NCBI GenBank assembly: GCA_903862465.1
Contig: CAIOYH010000052.1
Location: forward strand, 1-45,062
DNA from: an uncultured bacterium
GTDB taxonomy: Bacteria; Bacteroidota; Bacteroidia; Bacteroidales; CAIWKO01
Direction: 5' to 3'
DNA length: 45,062 nucleotides
Shown here: positions 24,981-33,960 of the stretch, piece by piece
Layout: each line of letters opens with the position of its first letter
How positions within the stretch are numbered: position 1 is the stretch's first letter
The notes under the pieces: generated by a model
Databases searched by the model: none
What the model saw: the letters and a program-made list of their open reading frames with translations, nothing else
What the model was told of the DNA's origin: nothing
Position numbers and translations under genes: made by a program

Positions 24981-25099
24981 GGGATACTATAAATTAGATT
25001 TTTCGAGGCGGACAAGATTTTTAAAAGCGGAGTTTACTAAGGTAAATGAGCATTTTAAAAATTGAAGTCCAACGATGAAAAAGCAATTTATAGAATCCC
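24981..25099. repeat. 119-bp imperfect-palindrome intergenic element
   Basis: The ends GGGATACTATAAATT (24981-24995) and AATTTATAGAATCCC (25085-25099) pair at 14 of 15 positions. Inside, ATTTTTAAAA pairs with TTTTAAAAAT and GTTTAC pairs with GTAAA(T), giving a nested cruciform-like fold. I see no reading frame. It lies between the DUF1573 terminator and the rho stop codon. From memory, similar elements occur in other Bacteroidota intergenic regions, but this cannot be checked here. Confidence 0.7.
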
Positions 25100-25105
25100 G
25101 TAAGG

Positions 25106-26944
25106 TTAACCGTTCATAAATAATAAGAACTCCTCATTAGTTTGAGCAAATTTCATCTTATCTTTCAAGAACTCCATAGCTTCCACAGGATTCATATCTG
25201 CCAAGTGATTCCGTAAAACCCAAATACGTTGCAGTGCTTCTTTTTCGTGCAATAAATCATCGCGACGTGTGCTCGAAGCAACAATATCAATAGATGGGAA
25301 GATGCGTTTGTTAGACAATTTGCGCTCCAATTGCAATTCCATATTACCCGTACCTTTAAACTCTTCGAAAATAACTTCGTCCATTTTCGAACCGGTTTCA
25401 GTCAGTGCGGTGGCGATAATAGTAAGTGAGCCGCCATTTTCAATCTGACGTGCAGCACCAAAGAACTTTTTAGGTTTCTGCAAAGCGGAAGCTTCCACTC
25501 CACCCGAAAGAACTTTTCCGGAGGCAGGAGCAACAGTATTATACGCACGTGCTAAACGTGTGATAGAATCCAATAATATCATAACATCGTGACCACATTC
25601 CACCAAGCGTTTTGCTTTTTCGAGAACGATGTTGGCAATCTTCACATGTCTTTCTGCAGGCTCATCAAAGGTTGACGCAATCACTTCGGCATTCACGCTG
25701 CGTTGCATGTCTGTGACTTCTTCAGGACGTTCATCCACCAACAAGATGATGAGATATACTTCAGGGTGATTAAAGGCAACTGCATTGGCAATTTCTTTTA
25801 ATATCATGGTCTTACCTGTCTTAGGCTGTGCCACGATTAATCCTCTTTGGCCTTTACCTATCGGAGTGAACATATCCATGATACGTGTGGTCATGGTCAT
25901 GCTGGGATGTCCCGTTAGTTTCAGTTTTTTCTCAGGGAATAAAGGTGTGAGATGGTCGAAACTTACGCGGTCGCGCACTACGTCAGGACTGAGTCCGTTG
26001 ATATGTTCTACTTTAATTAAAGGAAAATATTTTTCTCCTTCTTTGGGAGGCCGAATCTTTCCTTTGATAGTATCGCCTGTTTTCAAACCAAAAAGTTTGA
26101 TTTGCGATTGCGATACATAGATATCATCGGGTGAATTCAAATAATTGTAATCAGACGAACGCAAGAAGCCATAACCATCCACCATAATTTCGAGCACACC
26201 TTCGCTTGAAACTATGCCATCAAATTCAAAAGAATATTCAGGTTGTTTTTCACGTTGCTGGGGAACACGATTGCGTTGTTGATTGTCGCGATGGGGGCGT
26301 TCTTGGTCGTTTTGTTTGTTATCTCCATTAACAGGAGCAGGTGTAACTTCATTTTCGGATTCATTCTTTGCAGGAACAGCGCCATGAACGATTTCAGGTT
26401 CGAGAGGAGCAACGGCAGGTGTTACATCTTCTAATCCGAAAACTTCGTTCACAGGATTGTTGTCGTCGCCATCCAATGAAGGTAGCAGAAAATCAAATTT
26501 CTTAGCTTCTTCCTCAAAGAGTTCTTTTTTATACACTAAATCCGGCGAAGGTGTTTCCACTTTCGGAGTTAGTTTAGGTTTTGGCACCACCGGTGGGGGC
26601 GTATTACGTGTTTGTTTATGGTTCTTTGTGCCATAAGCAAACTTAGGATTCTTTGCAGCGGGTTTTTCGGCTTGCGTAGGTTTTTCTTCGGTTGCAGGCT
26701 TCGGTTTCAGTTCGGGATTGTCAATGCGTGTGCGGCGTTGGGTGAGTTTTCTGCGGTTGGCGCCGTTGGCTTCGGGGGCTTTGGGTTCGTGTTTGATTGC
26801 TTCGGGCTTAATCGCCTGAATGTCCAAAATTTTGTGTATAATGTCTTTTTTTCGGAGGTCTTCAGCATCGGGGATACTTAGTTTCTCAGCAATCACACGC
26901 AATTCAGGAATTGTCATTCCATTGAGGTCAATGATGTTGTACAT
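25106..26944 (-). CDS. rho: Transcription termination factor Rho
   Basis: Rho is the hexameric RNA-dependent ATPase that ends transcription of untranslated RNA. The 612-residue protein has a Rho_N domain at 1-45 ([20 protein letters not shown]), then about 190 residues of Pro/Glu/Asn-rich, probably disordered insert. The RNA-binding cold-shock domain ([16 protein letters not shown]), the Walker A region ([19 protein letters not shown]) and Walker B ([17 protein letters not shown]) follow. The insert makes it far longer than the 419-residue E. coli protein; such inserts are common in Bacteroidota. Single gene with its own promoter and a leader of about 120 bases. Confidence 0.96.
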   Translation of the reverse strand: MYNIIDLNGMTIPELRVIAEKLSIPDAEDLRKKDIIHKILDIQAIKPEAIKHEPKAPEANGANRRKLTQRRTRIDNPELKPKPATEEKPTQAEKPAAKNPKFAYGTKNHKQTRNTPPPVVPKPKLTPKVETPSPDLVYKKELFEEEAKKFDFLLPSLDGDDNNPVNEVFGLEDVTPAVAPLEPEIVHGAVPAKNESENEVTPAPVNGDNKQNDQERPHRDNQQRNRVPQQREKQPEYSFEFDGIVSSEGVLEIMVDGYGFLRSSDYNYLNSPDDIYVSQSQIKLFGLKTGDTIKGKIRPPKEGEKYFPLIKVEHINGLSPDVVRDRVSFDHLTPLFPEKKLKLTGHPSMTMTTRIMDMFTPIGKGQRGLIVAQPKTGKTMILKEIANAVAFNHPEVYLIILLVDERPEEVTDMQRSVNAEVIASTFDEPAERHVKIANIVLEKAKRLVECGHDVMILLDSITRLARAYNTVAPASGKVLSGGVEASALQKPKKFFGAARQIENGGSLTIIATALTETGSKMDEVIFEEFKGTGNMELQLERKLSNKRIFPSIDIVASSTRRDDLLHEKEALQRIWVLRNHLADMNPVEAMEFLKDKMKFAQTNEEFLLFMNG

Positions 26945-27072
26945 AAATGTTTGATTAGTTTTAAGGTATTATTTGTTCAGATAAACAATAATTAGAATTT
27001 TTTCAGATTTGTTTTTTTTGAATTTTCAGCAAGCGAATGTTGCCGAAACTTGTTTTACAAGGATAATCGCTG

Positions 27073-27101
27073 CAAAAGTACATAAATAAATCTAATTGCA
27101 A
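27073..27101 (-). promoter_or_regulatory. rho promoter (TTG-18-TACTTTTG)
   Basis: On the minus strand TTG (27101-27099) stands 18 bases before TACTTTTG (27080-27073). The transcript would begin near 27066 and leave an AT-rich leader of about 120 bases before the rho start, which could host autoregulation; no clear structure was seen. Confidence 0.6.
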
Positions 27102-27130
27102 GAAAAAAAATATTTTTTTGTGTGTAAATT

Positions 27131-28360
27131 TCATTGTTTGTTGACCAATTTCACATCCAAAGCATCGCGCAAAGCATTCCCCGTAAGCATGAACGCAAGT
27201 ACGGTCAGCATGATGGCTATGCCGGGGATGATGGCTAAATAAGCCGAGTCGAGGATGATATAGCCGTAATGTTCTTTTATCATGGTGCCCCACGAAGGCA
27301 TGGGAGGCTGCACACCTATGCCTAAAAAGCTCAAACCTGCTTCGATTAAGATAGCTGAGGCGAAATTCGCCGCAGAAATAACGATGACAGGCGACATCAC
27401 ATTGGGCAAAATATGATTAAAAATGATGCGGCTGTGCTTATAGCCTAAAGCAACGCCCGCTTCAACGAATTCTTTTTCGCGGATGCTCATAATTTGACCA
27501 CGCACCACACGAGCCACCTCAACCCACATCGTGAGCCCAATGGCAATGAACACTTGCCAGAAGCCTTTTCCCAACACAAACGTGATGGCAATAACCAATA
27601 ATAAGGTAGGGATGGACCACACGACGTTGATGAACCATAGAATGAGATTGTCAACCCAGCCGCGAAAATAGCCCGCCAAGGCGCCCAACAATATGCCAAT
27701 CAGCAGAGAGATAAATACCGAAATGAAACCCACCGACAGACTTACCCGAGTGCCTATCATAATCTGACTGAGAATATCTCTGCCAAAACGGTCGGTGCCT
27801 AACAGGAAACGTTTGGAAACGATATGTTCGTTTTGGATTTGTTGGGTGAGTGCTGCGAGTGGTACGTTTTGTATCTGCCCGTCAACATCGGCAAATGTAA
27901 CATTGTTACCTTTTATATATACGGCTTTGGTATCTTGAACAGCATAGACCACATCTGCCATGTTGAAGGCTTTGATTTCGCCTTCGTTGGGAGTCATGCC
28001 CGTGTATTCTTCTATAAAAATGCTGTCGTTGTGAAAATAATAGCGATGGATGGGGATGTAGTCGTAGTTTTGTTCTACGCCCGAAATCATTTGTTTGAAG
28101 AAGTTGGTGTGGCGTCCAGCTTGGTTTTTGCGCACTTTGAGCATCGTGACCTTGAAGCCCGGTTTCTTGGTGTTGAGTTCGAGGAATTGGGCGTTGGCAA
28201 AGGGAGTGGGGTCGGGCGTGATGAGATAGCCCAACACGGCAACAAGAATCAGAAACACAATAAAACCCATAGCTACCAAAGCAAAGCGATTCTTGAGCAG
28301 TTTGCGGAATGCCAGTTTGGATAAGGAGCCTGAGGATATGTATTGTTTTTTTTGGAACAC
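27131..28360 (-). CDS. ABC transporter permease, oligopeptide/dipeptide type (OppC/DppC-like)
   Basis: The 409-residue inner-membrane permease has a first membrane segment near residues 28-48 (FALVAMGFIVFLILVAVLGYL), a long extracytoplasmic loop of about 150 residues, then the family signature RFLLGTDRFGRDILSQIM. Five membrane segments follow, with the EAA-type cytoplasmic loop EFVEAGVALGYKHSRIIFNHILPN that contacts the ATPase. OppC-type permeases work with a partner permease, one or two ATPases and a binding protein, none of which is in this window, so the transporter is split. The 150-residue loop is longer than in E. coli DppC. ATG 28360 gives a basic N-terminus. Confidence 0.9.
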   Translation of the reverse strand: MFQKKQYISSGSLSKLAFRKLLKNRFALVAMGFIVFLILVAVLGYLITPDPTPFANAQFLELNTKKPGFKVTMLKVRKNQAGRHTNFFKQMISGVEQNYDYIPIHRYYFHNDSIFIEEYTGMTPNEGEIKAFNMADVVYAVQDTKAVYIKGNNVTFADVDGQIQNVPLAALTQQIQNEHIVSKRFLLGTDRFGRDILSQIMIGTRVSLSVGFISVFISLLIGILLGALAGYFRGWVDNLILWFINVVWSIPTLLLVIAITFVLGKGFWQVFIAIGLTMWVEVARVVRGQIMSIREKEFVEAGVALGYKHSRIIFNHILPNVMSPVIVISAANFASAILIEAGLSFLGIGVQPPMPSWGTMIKEHYGYIILDSAYLAIIPGIAIMLTVLAFMLTGNALRDALDVKLVNKQ

Positions 28361-28377
28361 TATAGGATTTTATGGTG

Positions 28378-28385
28378 CAAAAATA
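28378..28385 (-). promoter_or_regulatory. -7 box (TATTTTTG) for the permease gene
   Basis: TATTTTTG on the minus strand fits TAnnTTTG, 17 bases before the start codon. The permease is probably transcribed alone. Confidence 0.5.
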
Positions 28386-28417
28386 CTATTTTAAACTGAA
28401 ATGTATAGAAAATATAT

Positions 28418-28502
28418 TGTCATTGATGGTCATTTGTTGTCATTGGTGGTCATTGTAGAGGCAACCACTAAGGCACTAAGAACACTATGTAACACTAAGA
28501 GG
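28418..28502. repeat. GTCATT and CACTAAG dispersed repeats, second locus
   Basis: TTGTCATTGATGGTCATTTG with further GTCATT copies (28418-28455) is followed by AACCACTAAGGCACTAAGAA and a drifting copy (28459-28502). The order is the same as at 14227-14392, so the two families travel together. Confidence 0.7.
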
Positions 28503-28570
28503 TTTACCCTAATAATACTACCTGTTAAATGAATTTTCGCAACCTCTGAATCACTTCTTGGCACCAATGA

Positions 28571-28760
28571 ATGACTCAGTGGCGCCACTGGATGACTCAG
28601 CGGCGCCACTGGATGACTCAGCTGCACCACTGGATGACTCAGAGGCGCCGCTGGATGACTCAGAGGCACCACTGGATGACTCAGAGGCACCACTGGATGA
28701 CTCAGAGGCACCACTGGATGACTCAGAGGCGCCACTGGATGACTTATTGGTGCCAAGAAG
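28571..28760. repeat. 21-bp tandem repeat (GACTCAG units), about nine copies
   Basis: GACTCAG begins at 28573, 28594, 28615, 28636, 28657, 28678, 28699 and 28720, exactly 21 bases apart, with a degenerate ninth unit. The unit is close to GATGACTCAGAGGCACCACTG. Some units hold the palindrome GGCGCC. The period makes open frames on both strands (APLDDSE on +, LSHPVAP on -), but nothing else supports translation. From 28761 to 28962 the sequence decays into related TGACTTATTGG-type text with no gene. Confidence 0.9.
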
Positions 28761-28962
28761 TGACTCAGTGGTGCCATTAGGTGGTTCGGTGGGGTCAAGA
28801 AGTGCCTTGGTAGGCTCAATAAATGACTTGTTGAGGGCAATTAGTGATTTATTGTTGAATATAATTGAGTTAGTGAGGTCAAGAAGTTAGTCGGTGTTGG
28901 GAATTGTAGCGTCATTTTATAACATATCATCATTATAATGGACATTTAAAAATGATTGGTAG

Positions 28963-29094
28963 ACCGCCTGAAGCCTGAAACGGAGCGCAAGGGATTGGAG
29001 CGTAAAGCCCACAGCGCCGTTATTCAGGCGCGAGGACTTGCAGCGTAAAGCCCGACCCCCCGATTTTCTCGGGGGGATGCGCCCAAAAGAAAAA
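28963..29094. repeat. Dispersed structured repeat, copy 2 (GGCGCGAGGACT family)
   Basis: This is the second copy of the element at 18471. It shares GTTATTCAGGCGCGAGGACT (29019-29038), AAAGCCCACAGCGC before it and GCGTAAAGCCCGACCC after it. Here it ends with CCCCCCGATTTTCTCGGGGGG, a perfect GC hairpin (29056-29076 region), that copy 1 lacks. Both copies lie in long gene-free stretches. Confidence 0.8.
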
Positions 29095-29284
29095 AATCCC
29101 CGCATAGGTGATGCAGTCGGGCAGGAAAATTCAATGAAGAAAATGTGCACTTTTCGTATCATTTCTTAAAATTTTTTAAGCATGTTTTGAACATTAGTGA
29201 CTATAATAGTAAATTTTCTTTTTGTGTAATTTTAACTATATTAGGCTAGTATAAATTCAAATAATTAATATGTAAAAAAAAAAC

Positions 29285-29316
29285 TTGCGCAGCGCACCAA
29301 ATTATGTTTATATTTG
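29285..29316 (+). promoter_or_regulatory. Promoter (TTG-21-TATATTTG) of the papain-like protease gene
   Basis: TTG at 29285-29287 and TATATTTG at 29309-29316 are separated by 21 bases. The same layout precedes the metalloprotease gene at 38922-38953. The transcript should begin near 29323. Confidence 0.6.
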
Positions 29317-29322
29317 TACTCG

Positions 29323-29574
29323 CATTTATAACGATCAAGATAGATCATTTTAATAAGAAGTGAAACAGATTTTTGTTTTAGAGTTTGTTGTTTATGTTTT
29401 ATCTTAGCTCTTCTAATGTTGTTGACGATAGTGTTATGTTTTTTGCCGTTTTGATATTAGTTGAGAGTTGTTTTATGATATGATTTTAAAGAAAAGAGCA
29501 AATGCTTTTTAAGCTGGTAGAAGCTTTGCTCAAATTAAAAATACCGGTAATAATTTAATTTAGGAGAAAAAACT
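29323..29574 (+). promoter_or_regulatory. Long 5' leader (about 250 bases) with hairpin and strong Shine-Dalgarno
   Basis: The leader is AT- and T-rich with no open reading frame of note. GAGCAAA (29496-29502) pairs with TTTGCTC (29525-29531), with a possible inner pairing GCTTT/GAAGC. AGGAG at 29562-29566 stands eight bases before the ATG. Bacteroidota genes seldom carry so clear a Shine-Dalgarno, so translation of this gene may be controlled or the gene may be a recent arrival. Confidence 0.45.
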
Positions 29575-30450
29575 ATGAGTGAACAAAAATTAGGAATGGG
29601 ATGGTTGCCAGACTATCCGGATTTTAGAGATTACACAGGCGAACAAAAAGAGGTCAAAGCTATGCTTGCAAAAGTTGGAGTTGCAAAAGCAATTCCACTT
29701 GGGTTAGCTCCTATGGTTGATTTAAGGGCTTGGTGTTCTCCAATCGAAGACCAAGGTTCGCTTGGCTCCTGCACCGCTCATGCTGGTGTTGGAATGGTAG
29801 AATATTTTGAAAGAAAAGCGTTTGGAAAACACATTGATGCTTCTAGACTGTTTCTTTACAAAGCTACCCGGAATTTATTAAATTGGACAGGAGATACGGG
29901 TGCATTTCTCCGTTCCACTATGGGTGCCTTAACGCTATTTGGTGTGCCACCGGAAGAATATTGGAAATATGATATAGCTAATTTTGACGTTGAGCCGAGC
30001 GCATTCTTATATGCTTATGCTGATAACTACAAAGCAATTAGTTATTATCGTTTAGATCCTCCGGGAACTACATCTGCTGCATTATTAACTCAAATTAAAA
30101 CATATCTTTCAGGTGGTCTTCCATCAATGTTTGGGTTTACGGTATATGATTCTATTGTGCAGGCAAAAACAAATCTAGGCAAAATTCCATTTCCGACCGC
30201 AGGTGAAAAAATAGTAGGTGGACATGCTATTATGGCAGTTGGTTATGATGACACTATGAAGATTAAAAATACAAATGTAGGAGCTATTGAAACAACAGGA
30301 GCTTTATTGATCAGAAATTCATGGGGAACATCATGGGGAACCAATGGCTATGGATGGATGCCTTATGATTATGTGTTAAGAGGATTAGCTACTGATTGGT
30401 GGTCTTTGTTGAAAGGCGCATGGATTGATACCGGAGCGTTCAAAGCTTAA
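29575..30450 (+). CDS. Papain-like (C1 family) cysteine peptidase without signal peptide
   Basis: The 291-residue protein has the complete C1 catalytic set: Gln60 in EDQGSLGSC, nucleophile Cys66, His217 in GGHAIMAVGYDD and Asn248 in IRNSWGTSWG. It begins directly with YPDFRDY and VDLRAWCSPIEDQG, as in bacterial C1A-like peptidases that lack a long inhibitory propeptide. No signal peptide, membrane segment or sorting domain is visible, so it is either cytoplasmic or exported by a route not visible in the sequence. It is a single gene with its own promoter, leader and terminator in a 1.2-kb repeat-rich setting. Confidence 0.92.
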   Translation: MSEQKLGMGWLPDYPDFRDYTGEQKEVKAMLAKVGVAKAIPLGLAPMVDLRAWCSPIEDQGSLGSCTAHAGVGMVEYFERKAFGKHIDASRLFLYKATRNLLNWTGDTGAFLRSTMGALTLFGVPPEEYWKYDIANFDVEPSAFLYAYADNYKAISYYRLDPPGTTSAALLTQIKTYLSGGLPSMFGFTVYDSIVQAKTNLGKIPFPTAGEKIVGGHAIMAVGYDDTMKIKNTNVGAIETTGALLIRNSWGTSWGTNGYGWMPYDYVLRGLATDWWSLLKGAWIDTGAFKA

Positions 30451-30496
30451 TACCTTTTTATTTGAATAAATCATAACTAATCAAATTTTATATGAA

Positions 30497-30534
30497 TAAA
30501 AGGCTTCGTCAGTGATTACTGGTGAAGCCTTTTT
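30497..30534 (+). terminator. Rho-independent terminator of the cysteine peptidase gene
   Basis: AAAAGGCTTC (30498-30507) pairs with GAAGCCTTTTT (30523-30533), with CAGT/ACTG pairing in the apical part. Confidence 0.85.
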
Positions 30535-30677
30535 ATGTACGAATGTATCAAATTGGCTTTATTTAATACATCTGCGAAAGACATGCTGCCTGAAGAATGT
30601 ACATGCGTTGAAACCAATTGATATCAAATATTTCAACATTTTAATAAACGAATAGACCAAATCTCACTAGCAATGCT

Positions 30678-30685
30678 TAATTTTG
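30678..30685 (+). promoter_or_regulatory. -7 box (TAATTTTG) for pheT
   Basis: TAATTTTG matches TAnnTTTG and lies 17 bases before the pheT start, so the leader would be only about ten bases. The next genes follow closely and may share it. Confidence 0.55.
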
Positions 30686-30702
30686 CAGAAATTTAAAAAA
30701 CA

Positions 30703-33162
30703 ATGAAAATCTCTTACAATTGGCTCAAACAATATACCCATTTAGAAACACCTGCTGAAGAACTTTCGATTATTCTAACCGATTGCGGTTTGGAAGTTGA
30801 AGCCATGGAACACATTGGTGTTGACAAAAGCCGCTTAGAAGGAGTGGTTGTGGGCTATGTTTTAGAAAAAGACAAACATCCCAATGCCGATAAACTCAGT
30901 TTGACAAAAGTTGATATTGGCAAAGAAGAACCTTTAGCTATAGTTTGTGGAGCCGCGAATGTTGCAGCGCATCAAAAAGTGTTGGTTGCCACTGTTGGCA
31001 CAAAAATTATCAGTGCTAAAGGCGAATTCGTGATTCAAAAATCCAAAATCCGAGGCGAAGTCTCCGAAGGGATGATTTGTGCCGAAGACGAACTCGGATT
31101 AGGCGATTCTCATGAGGGTATTATGGTTCTCGCCGATGATGCTCCTATCGGAATGCCGGCAGTAAACTATTTGAATGTTGAAGAAGATGTCGTGTTCGAA
31201 ATAGGGCTCACACCAAACCGGTCGGATGCCACATCGCACATAGGCGTTGCTCGAGATATACTTGCAGTAATCAATGCCGCAACAAGCAGTAACCATCGCT
31301 TGCATTTGCCCGATGTAAATTCCTTCTCCATAGATTCAAATTCACTGCCCATTGAGATTATTGTTGAAGATACAAAAGCTTGTCCACGATATACAGGTAT
31401 AACAATAAGTGGCGTTACGGTTACAGACTCACCGAAATGGCTTCAAGATAAGTTAAAAGCTATTGATTTACGTCCCATAAATAATATTGTGGACATCACC
31501 AATTATGTATTGTTTGAAACGGGTCAACCTTTGCATGCTTTTGATGCGCAAAAAATTATCGGACAAAAAGTAATTGTCAAAAAGCTTGATGATAAAACAA
31601 AATTCACGACCCTCGATGGCGTTGAGCGCGAATTGAGTTCTAACGATTTGATGATATGCAACGCTAAGGAAGCGATGTGTATTGCAGGCGTTTTTGGTGG
31701 AGAAAAATCAGGGGTTACCACTGCAACTGTAGATATCTTTCTCGAAAGTGCTTATTTCAATTCCACTTCAGTCCGTAAAACATCCAAACATCATGGATTA
31801 AAAACAGATGCATCATTCCGATTCGAACGTGGCGCTGATCCCAATATCACAGGATATGCCATAAAGAGGGCAGCCATGCTTATAAAAGAAATCTCAGGCG
31901 GGGTCATCTCTTCCGAAATCATTGATGTATATCCCTCAAAAATCGAAAACACAAAGATGGAGTTTTCGCTTTCAAAAATGGACAGCATCATTGGTCAGCA
32001 TATTGATAAAAGCCTTGTTGAAAACATCCTTGTTTTGTTAGGAATTATTATCACCAAACAAACCGAAGATACATTATACCTAGAAGTACCTCCGTTTAAA
32101 ACCGATGTAACGCGTCCCATAGATGTTGTGGAAGAGGTGCTTCGCATTTATGGCTATAATAAAATTGCTATGGGTGACGAAATGCGTTCCTCATTGAGTT
32201 ATTTCCCCAAACCTGACCCTGAAAAAGTGCAGAATATTATTTCGGACTACCTGACATCAAATGGTTTCTTTGAAATCCTAACCAATTCGCTCACCAAACA
32301 ATCGTATTACGAAAACAACAAGGCTCTTTTCGCTACAGATAACTTAGTCTCCATTGTAAACCCATTAAGCAAAGAATTGAATGTAATGCGACAAACCTTG
32401 CTATTCTCAGGTTTGGAATGTGTAGCATTCAACAAGAATCATAAAAATCAAAACATTCTATTTTACGAATTTGGCAAAGTATATTCCTTAAACAAATCTA
32501 ATCCTGGAAACCCTCTCGATAAGTACAACGAACAGAAACACCTTGCTCTTTTTGCTAGCGGTAACATACAGGATAAGAATTGGCAAACCTCCGAAAAGAA
32601 GGTGGACTTCTATTATATGAAATCTATTGTTAACAATATCATTAAAAGATTGGGCATTGATAAAAAAGCATTTACAATATCAGGAGCACAGACTCCTTTG
32701 CTTTTCAGTGAGCAACTAACCTATTCGTTAAACGATGTTATTGTCTGCGAATTTGGAAATTTACAAACTGCTATTTTGAAACAAACGGATATTAAAGAGC
32801 CTGTTTATTATGCGTATCTCAATTGGGATGTGCTTCTCTATGATATTCCTAAACGAAGTATTCAATATGCCGAGATCCCCCGTTTCCCTGAAGTGAAACG
32901 CGATTTGGCGTTGCTGCTCGACAAATCCGTCAAGTACAATCAAATTGAACAAATTGCCTATCAAGCCGAACCTATTCTAATCAAAAAAGTTTCGTTATTT
33001 GATATCTATGAAGGTGAAAATATTGGTGTAAATAAAAAATCCTATGCCATAAGCTATATATTGCAAGATGAAGAAAAGACCCTCACCGACGAGCGGATTG
33101 ATACGTGCATGAACAAACTAATTGAAGCATATACAAAACAATTGAACGCAACTTTAAGATAA
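30703..33162 (+). CDS. pheT: Phenylalanine-tRNA ligase beta subunit
   Basis: PheT pairs with PheS to charge tRNA-Phe in the cytoplasm. The 819-residue protein shows the full bacterial domain order: N-terminal ISYNWLKQY, the tRNA-binding OB domain (about 40-150; HPNADKLSLTKV, IVCGAANV), the B3/B4 editing domain (RPINNIVDITNYVLFETGQPLHAFD), the B5 domain (about 400-475), the catalytic-like core and the C-terminal ferredoxin-like anticodon-binding domain (RFPEVKRDLALLLD, VSLFDIYEGENIG). The pheS gene is not adjacent, as is common in Bacteroidota. It leads a + strand run with the radical SAM gene seven bases after it. Confidence 0.97.
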   Translation: MKISYNWLKQYTHLETPAEELSIILTDCGLEVEAMEHIGVDKSRLEGVVVGYVLEKDKHPNADKLSLTKVDIGKEEPLAIVCGAANVAAHQKVLVATVGTKIISAKGEFVIQKSKIRGEVSEGMICAEDELGLGDSHEGIMVLADDAPIGMPAVNYLNVEEDVVFEIGLTPNRSDATSHIGVARDILAVINAATSSNHRLHLPDVNSFSIDSNSLPIEIIVEDTKACPRYTGITISGVTVTDSPKWLQDKLKAIDLRPINNIVDITNYVLFETGQPLHAFDAQKIIGQKVIVKKLDDKTKFTTLDGVERELSSNDLMICNAKEAMCIAGVFGGEKSGVTTATVDIFLESAYFNSTSVRKTSKHHGLKTDASFRFERGADPNITGYAIKRAAMLIKEISGGVISSEIIDVYPSKIENTKMEFSLSKMDSIIGQHIDKSLVENILVLLGIIITKQTEDTLYLEVPPFKTDVTRPIDVVEEVLRIYGYNKIAMGDEMRSSLSYFPKPDPEKVQNIISDYLTSNGFFEILTNSLTKQSYYENNKALFATDNLVSIVNPLSKELNVMRQTLLFSGLECVAFNKNHKNQNILFYEFGKVYSLNKSNPGNPLDKYNEQKHLALFASGNIQDKNWQTSEKKVDFYYMKSIVNNIIKRLGIDKKAFTISGAQTPLLFSEQLTYSLNDVIVCEFGNLQTAILKQTDIKEPVYYAYLNWDVLLYDIPKRSIQYAEIPRFPEVKRDLALLLDKSVKYNQIEQIAYQAEPILIKKVSLFDIYEGENIGVNKKSYAISYILQDEEKTLTDERIDTCMNKLIEAYTKQLNATLR

Positions 33163-33168
33163 GAAACC

Positions 33169-33942
33169 ATGGCAGGAACTTTATTTGATTCTATTATTTT
33201 CGGACCCCTGAGCAGTAGAAGGCTTGGCACTTCTTTAGGAATAAACCTATTGCCAACCACTATTAAATTTTGCTCTTTCAATTGCATTTATTGTGAGTGT
33301 GGTTGGACAGAAACCAATAGCATCGAAAAAGCACAACTTTATACCGCTAAAGAAATTAGCACCTCACTTGAAGAGCGGTTGATTTATTTAAAAGAGCAAA
33401 ATATTAGTTTAGATTCTATGACCTTTGCAGGAAATGGTGAGCCGACCATGCATCCTCAGTTTGTTGAAATTATTGAAGATACAATACGTTTACGAGACCT
33501 ATTTGCTCCCAATTCAAAAATAAGTGTTTTGTCTAATTCAACCATGCTTGGCAAACCTCACGTGATTGAAGCCTTGGTTAAGGTCAATAATATTATGAAA
33601 TTGGATGCAGGTTCCGAACACATGTTCCAATTAATCAATAAACCGAAAAACCGTATTACTTTAGGAGAAATCGTGGAACAATTAAAAAAGTTTCAAGGAC
33701 AATTGATCATACAAAGCATGTTTGTTCGTGGCGAAATGGAAGGAGTGTCTATTGACAACACCATTGACTCCGAAGTAGAAGCATGGCTAAAGCATCTTGT
33801 AGCCATTCAGCCTAAAGAGGTGATGATTTATTCTTTAGATCGCCGGCCTCCACTTGCTTTGCTTGAGAAAATCATGGAGCCACAATTGGAAGTGATAGCC
33901 GAAAGAGTAAGACAATTAAACATTAAAGCTAGCGTTTATTAA
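33169..33942 (+). CDS. Radical SAM protein of unknown specificity
   Basis: The 257-residue protein has the radical SAM cluster motif CxxxCxxC (CSFNCIYC, about residues 36-43) and the second signature TFAGNGEPTMHP, a GGE-type SAM-binding motif. The opening IIFGPLSSRRLGTSLGINLLP is typical of a conserved family of small radical SAM proteins related to the COG0731 group, some members of which are tied to tRNA modification. No auxiliary cluster motif is visible at the C-terminus. It starts six bases after pheT and 18 bases before the next gene, so a role linked to tRNA or translation is possible but unproven. Confidence 0.88.
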   Translation: MAGTLFDSIIFGPLSSRRLGTSLGINLLPTTIKFCSFNCIYCECGWTETNSIEKAQLYTAKEISTSLEERLIYLKEQNISLDSMTFAGNGEPTMHPQFVEIIEDTIRLRDLFAPNSKISVLSNSTMLGKPHVIEALVKVNNIMKLDAGSEHMFQLINKPKNRITLGEIVEQLKKFQGQLIIQSMFVRGEMEGVSIDNTIDSEVEAWLKHLVAIQPKEVMIYSLDRRPPLALLEKIMEPQLEVIAERVRQLNIKASVY

Positions 33943-33960
33943 CATGGAATATAATTGTAT

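Noticed and set aside
28430-28890. Repeat-peptide genes on both strands (LSHPVAP and APLDDSE)
   Set aside because: Both frames come from the 21-bp tandem repeat and neither has a start context or homology-like features.
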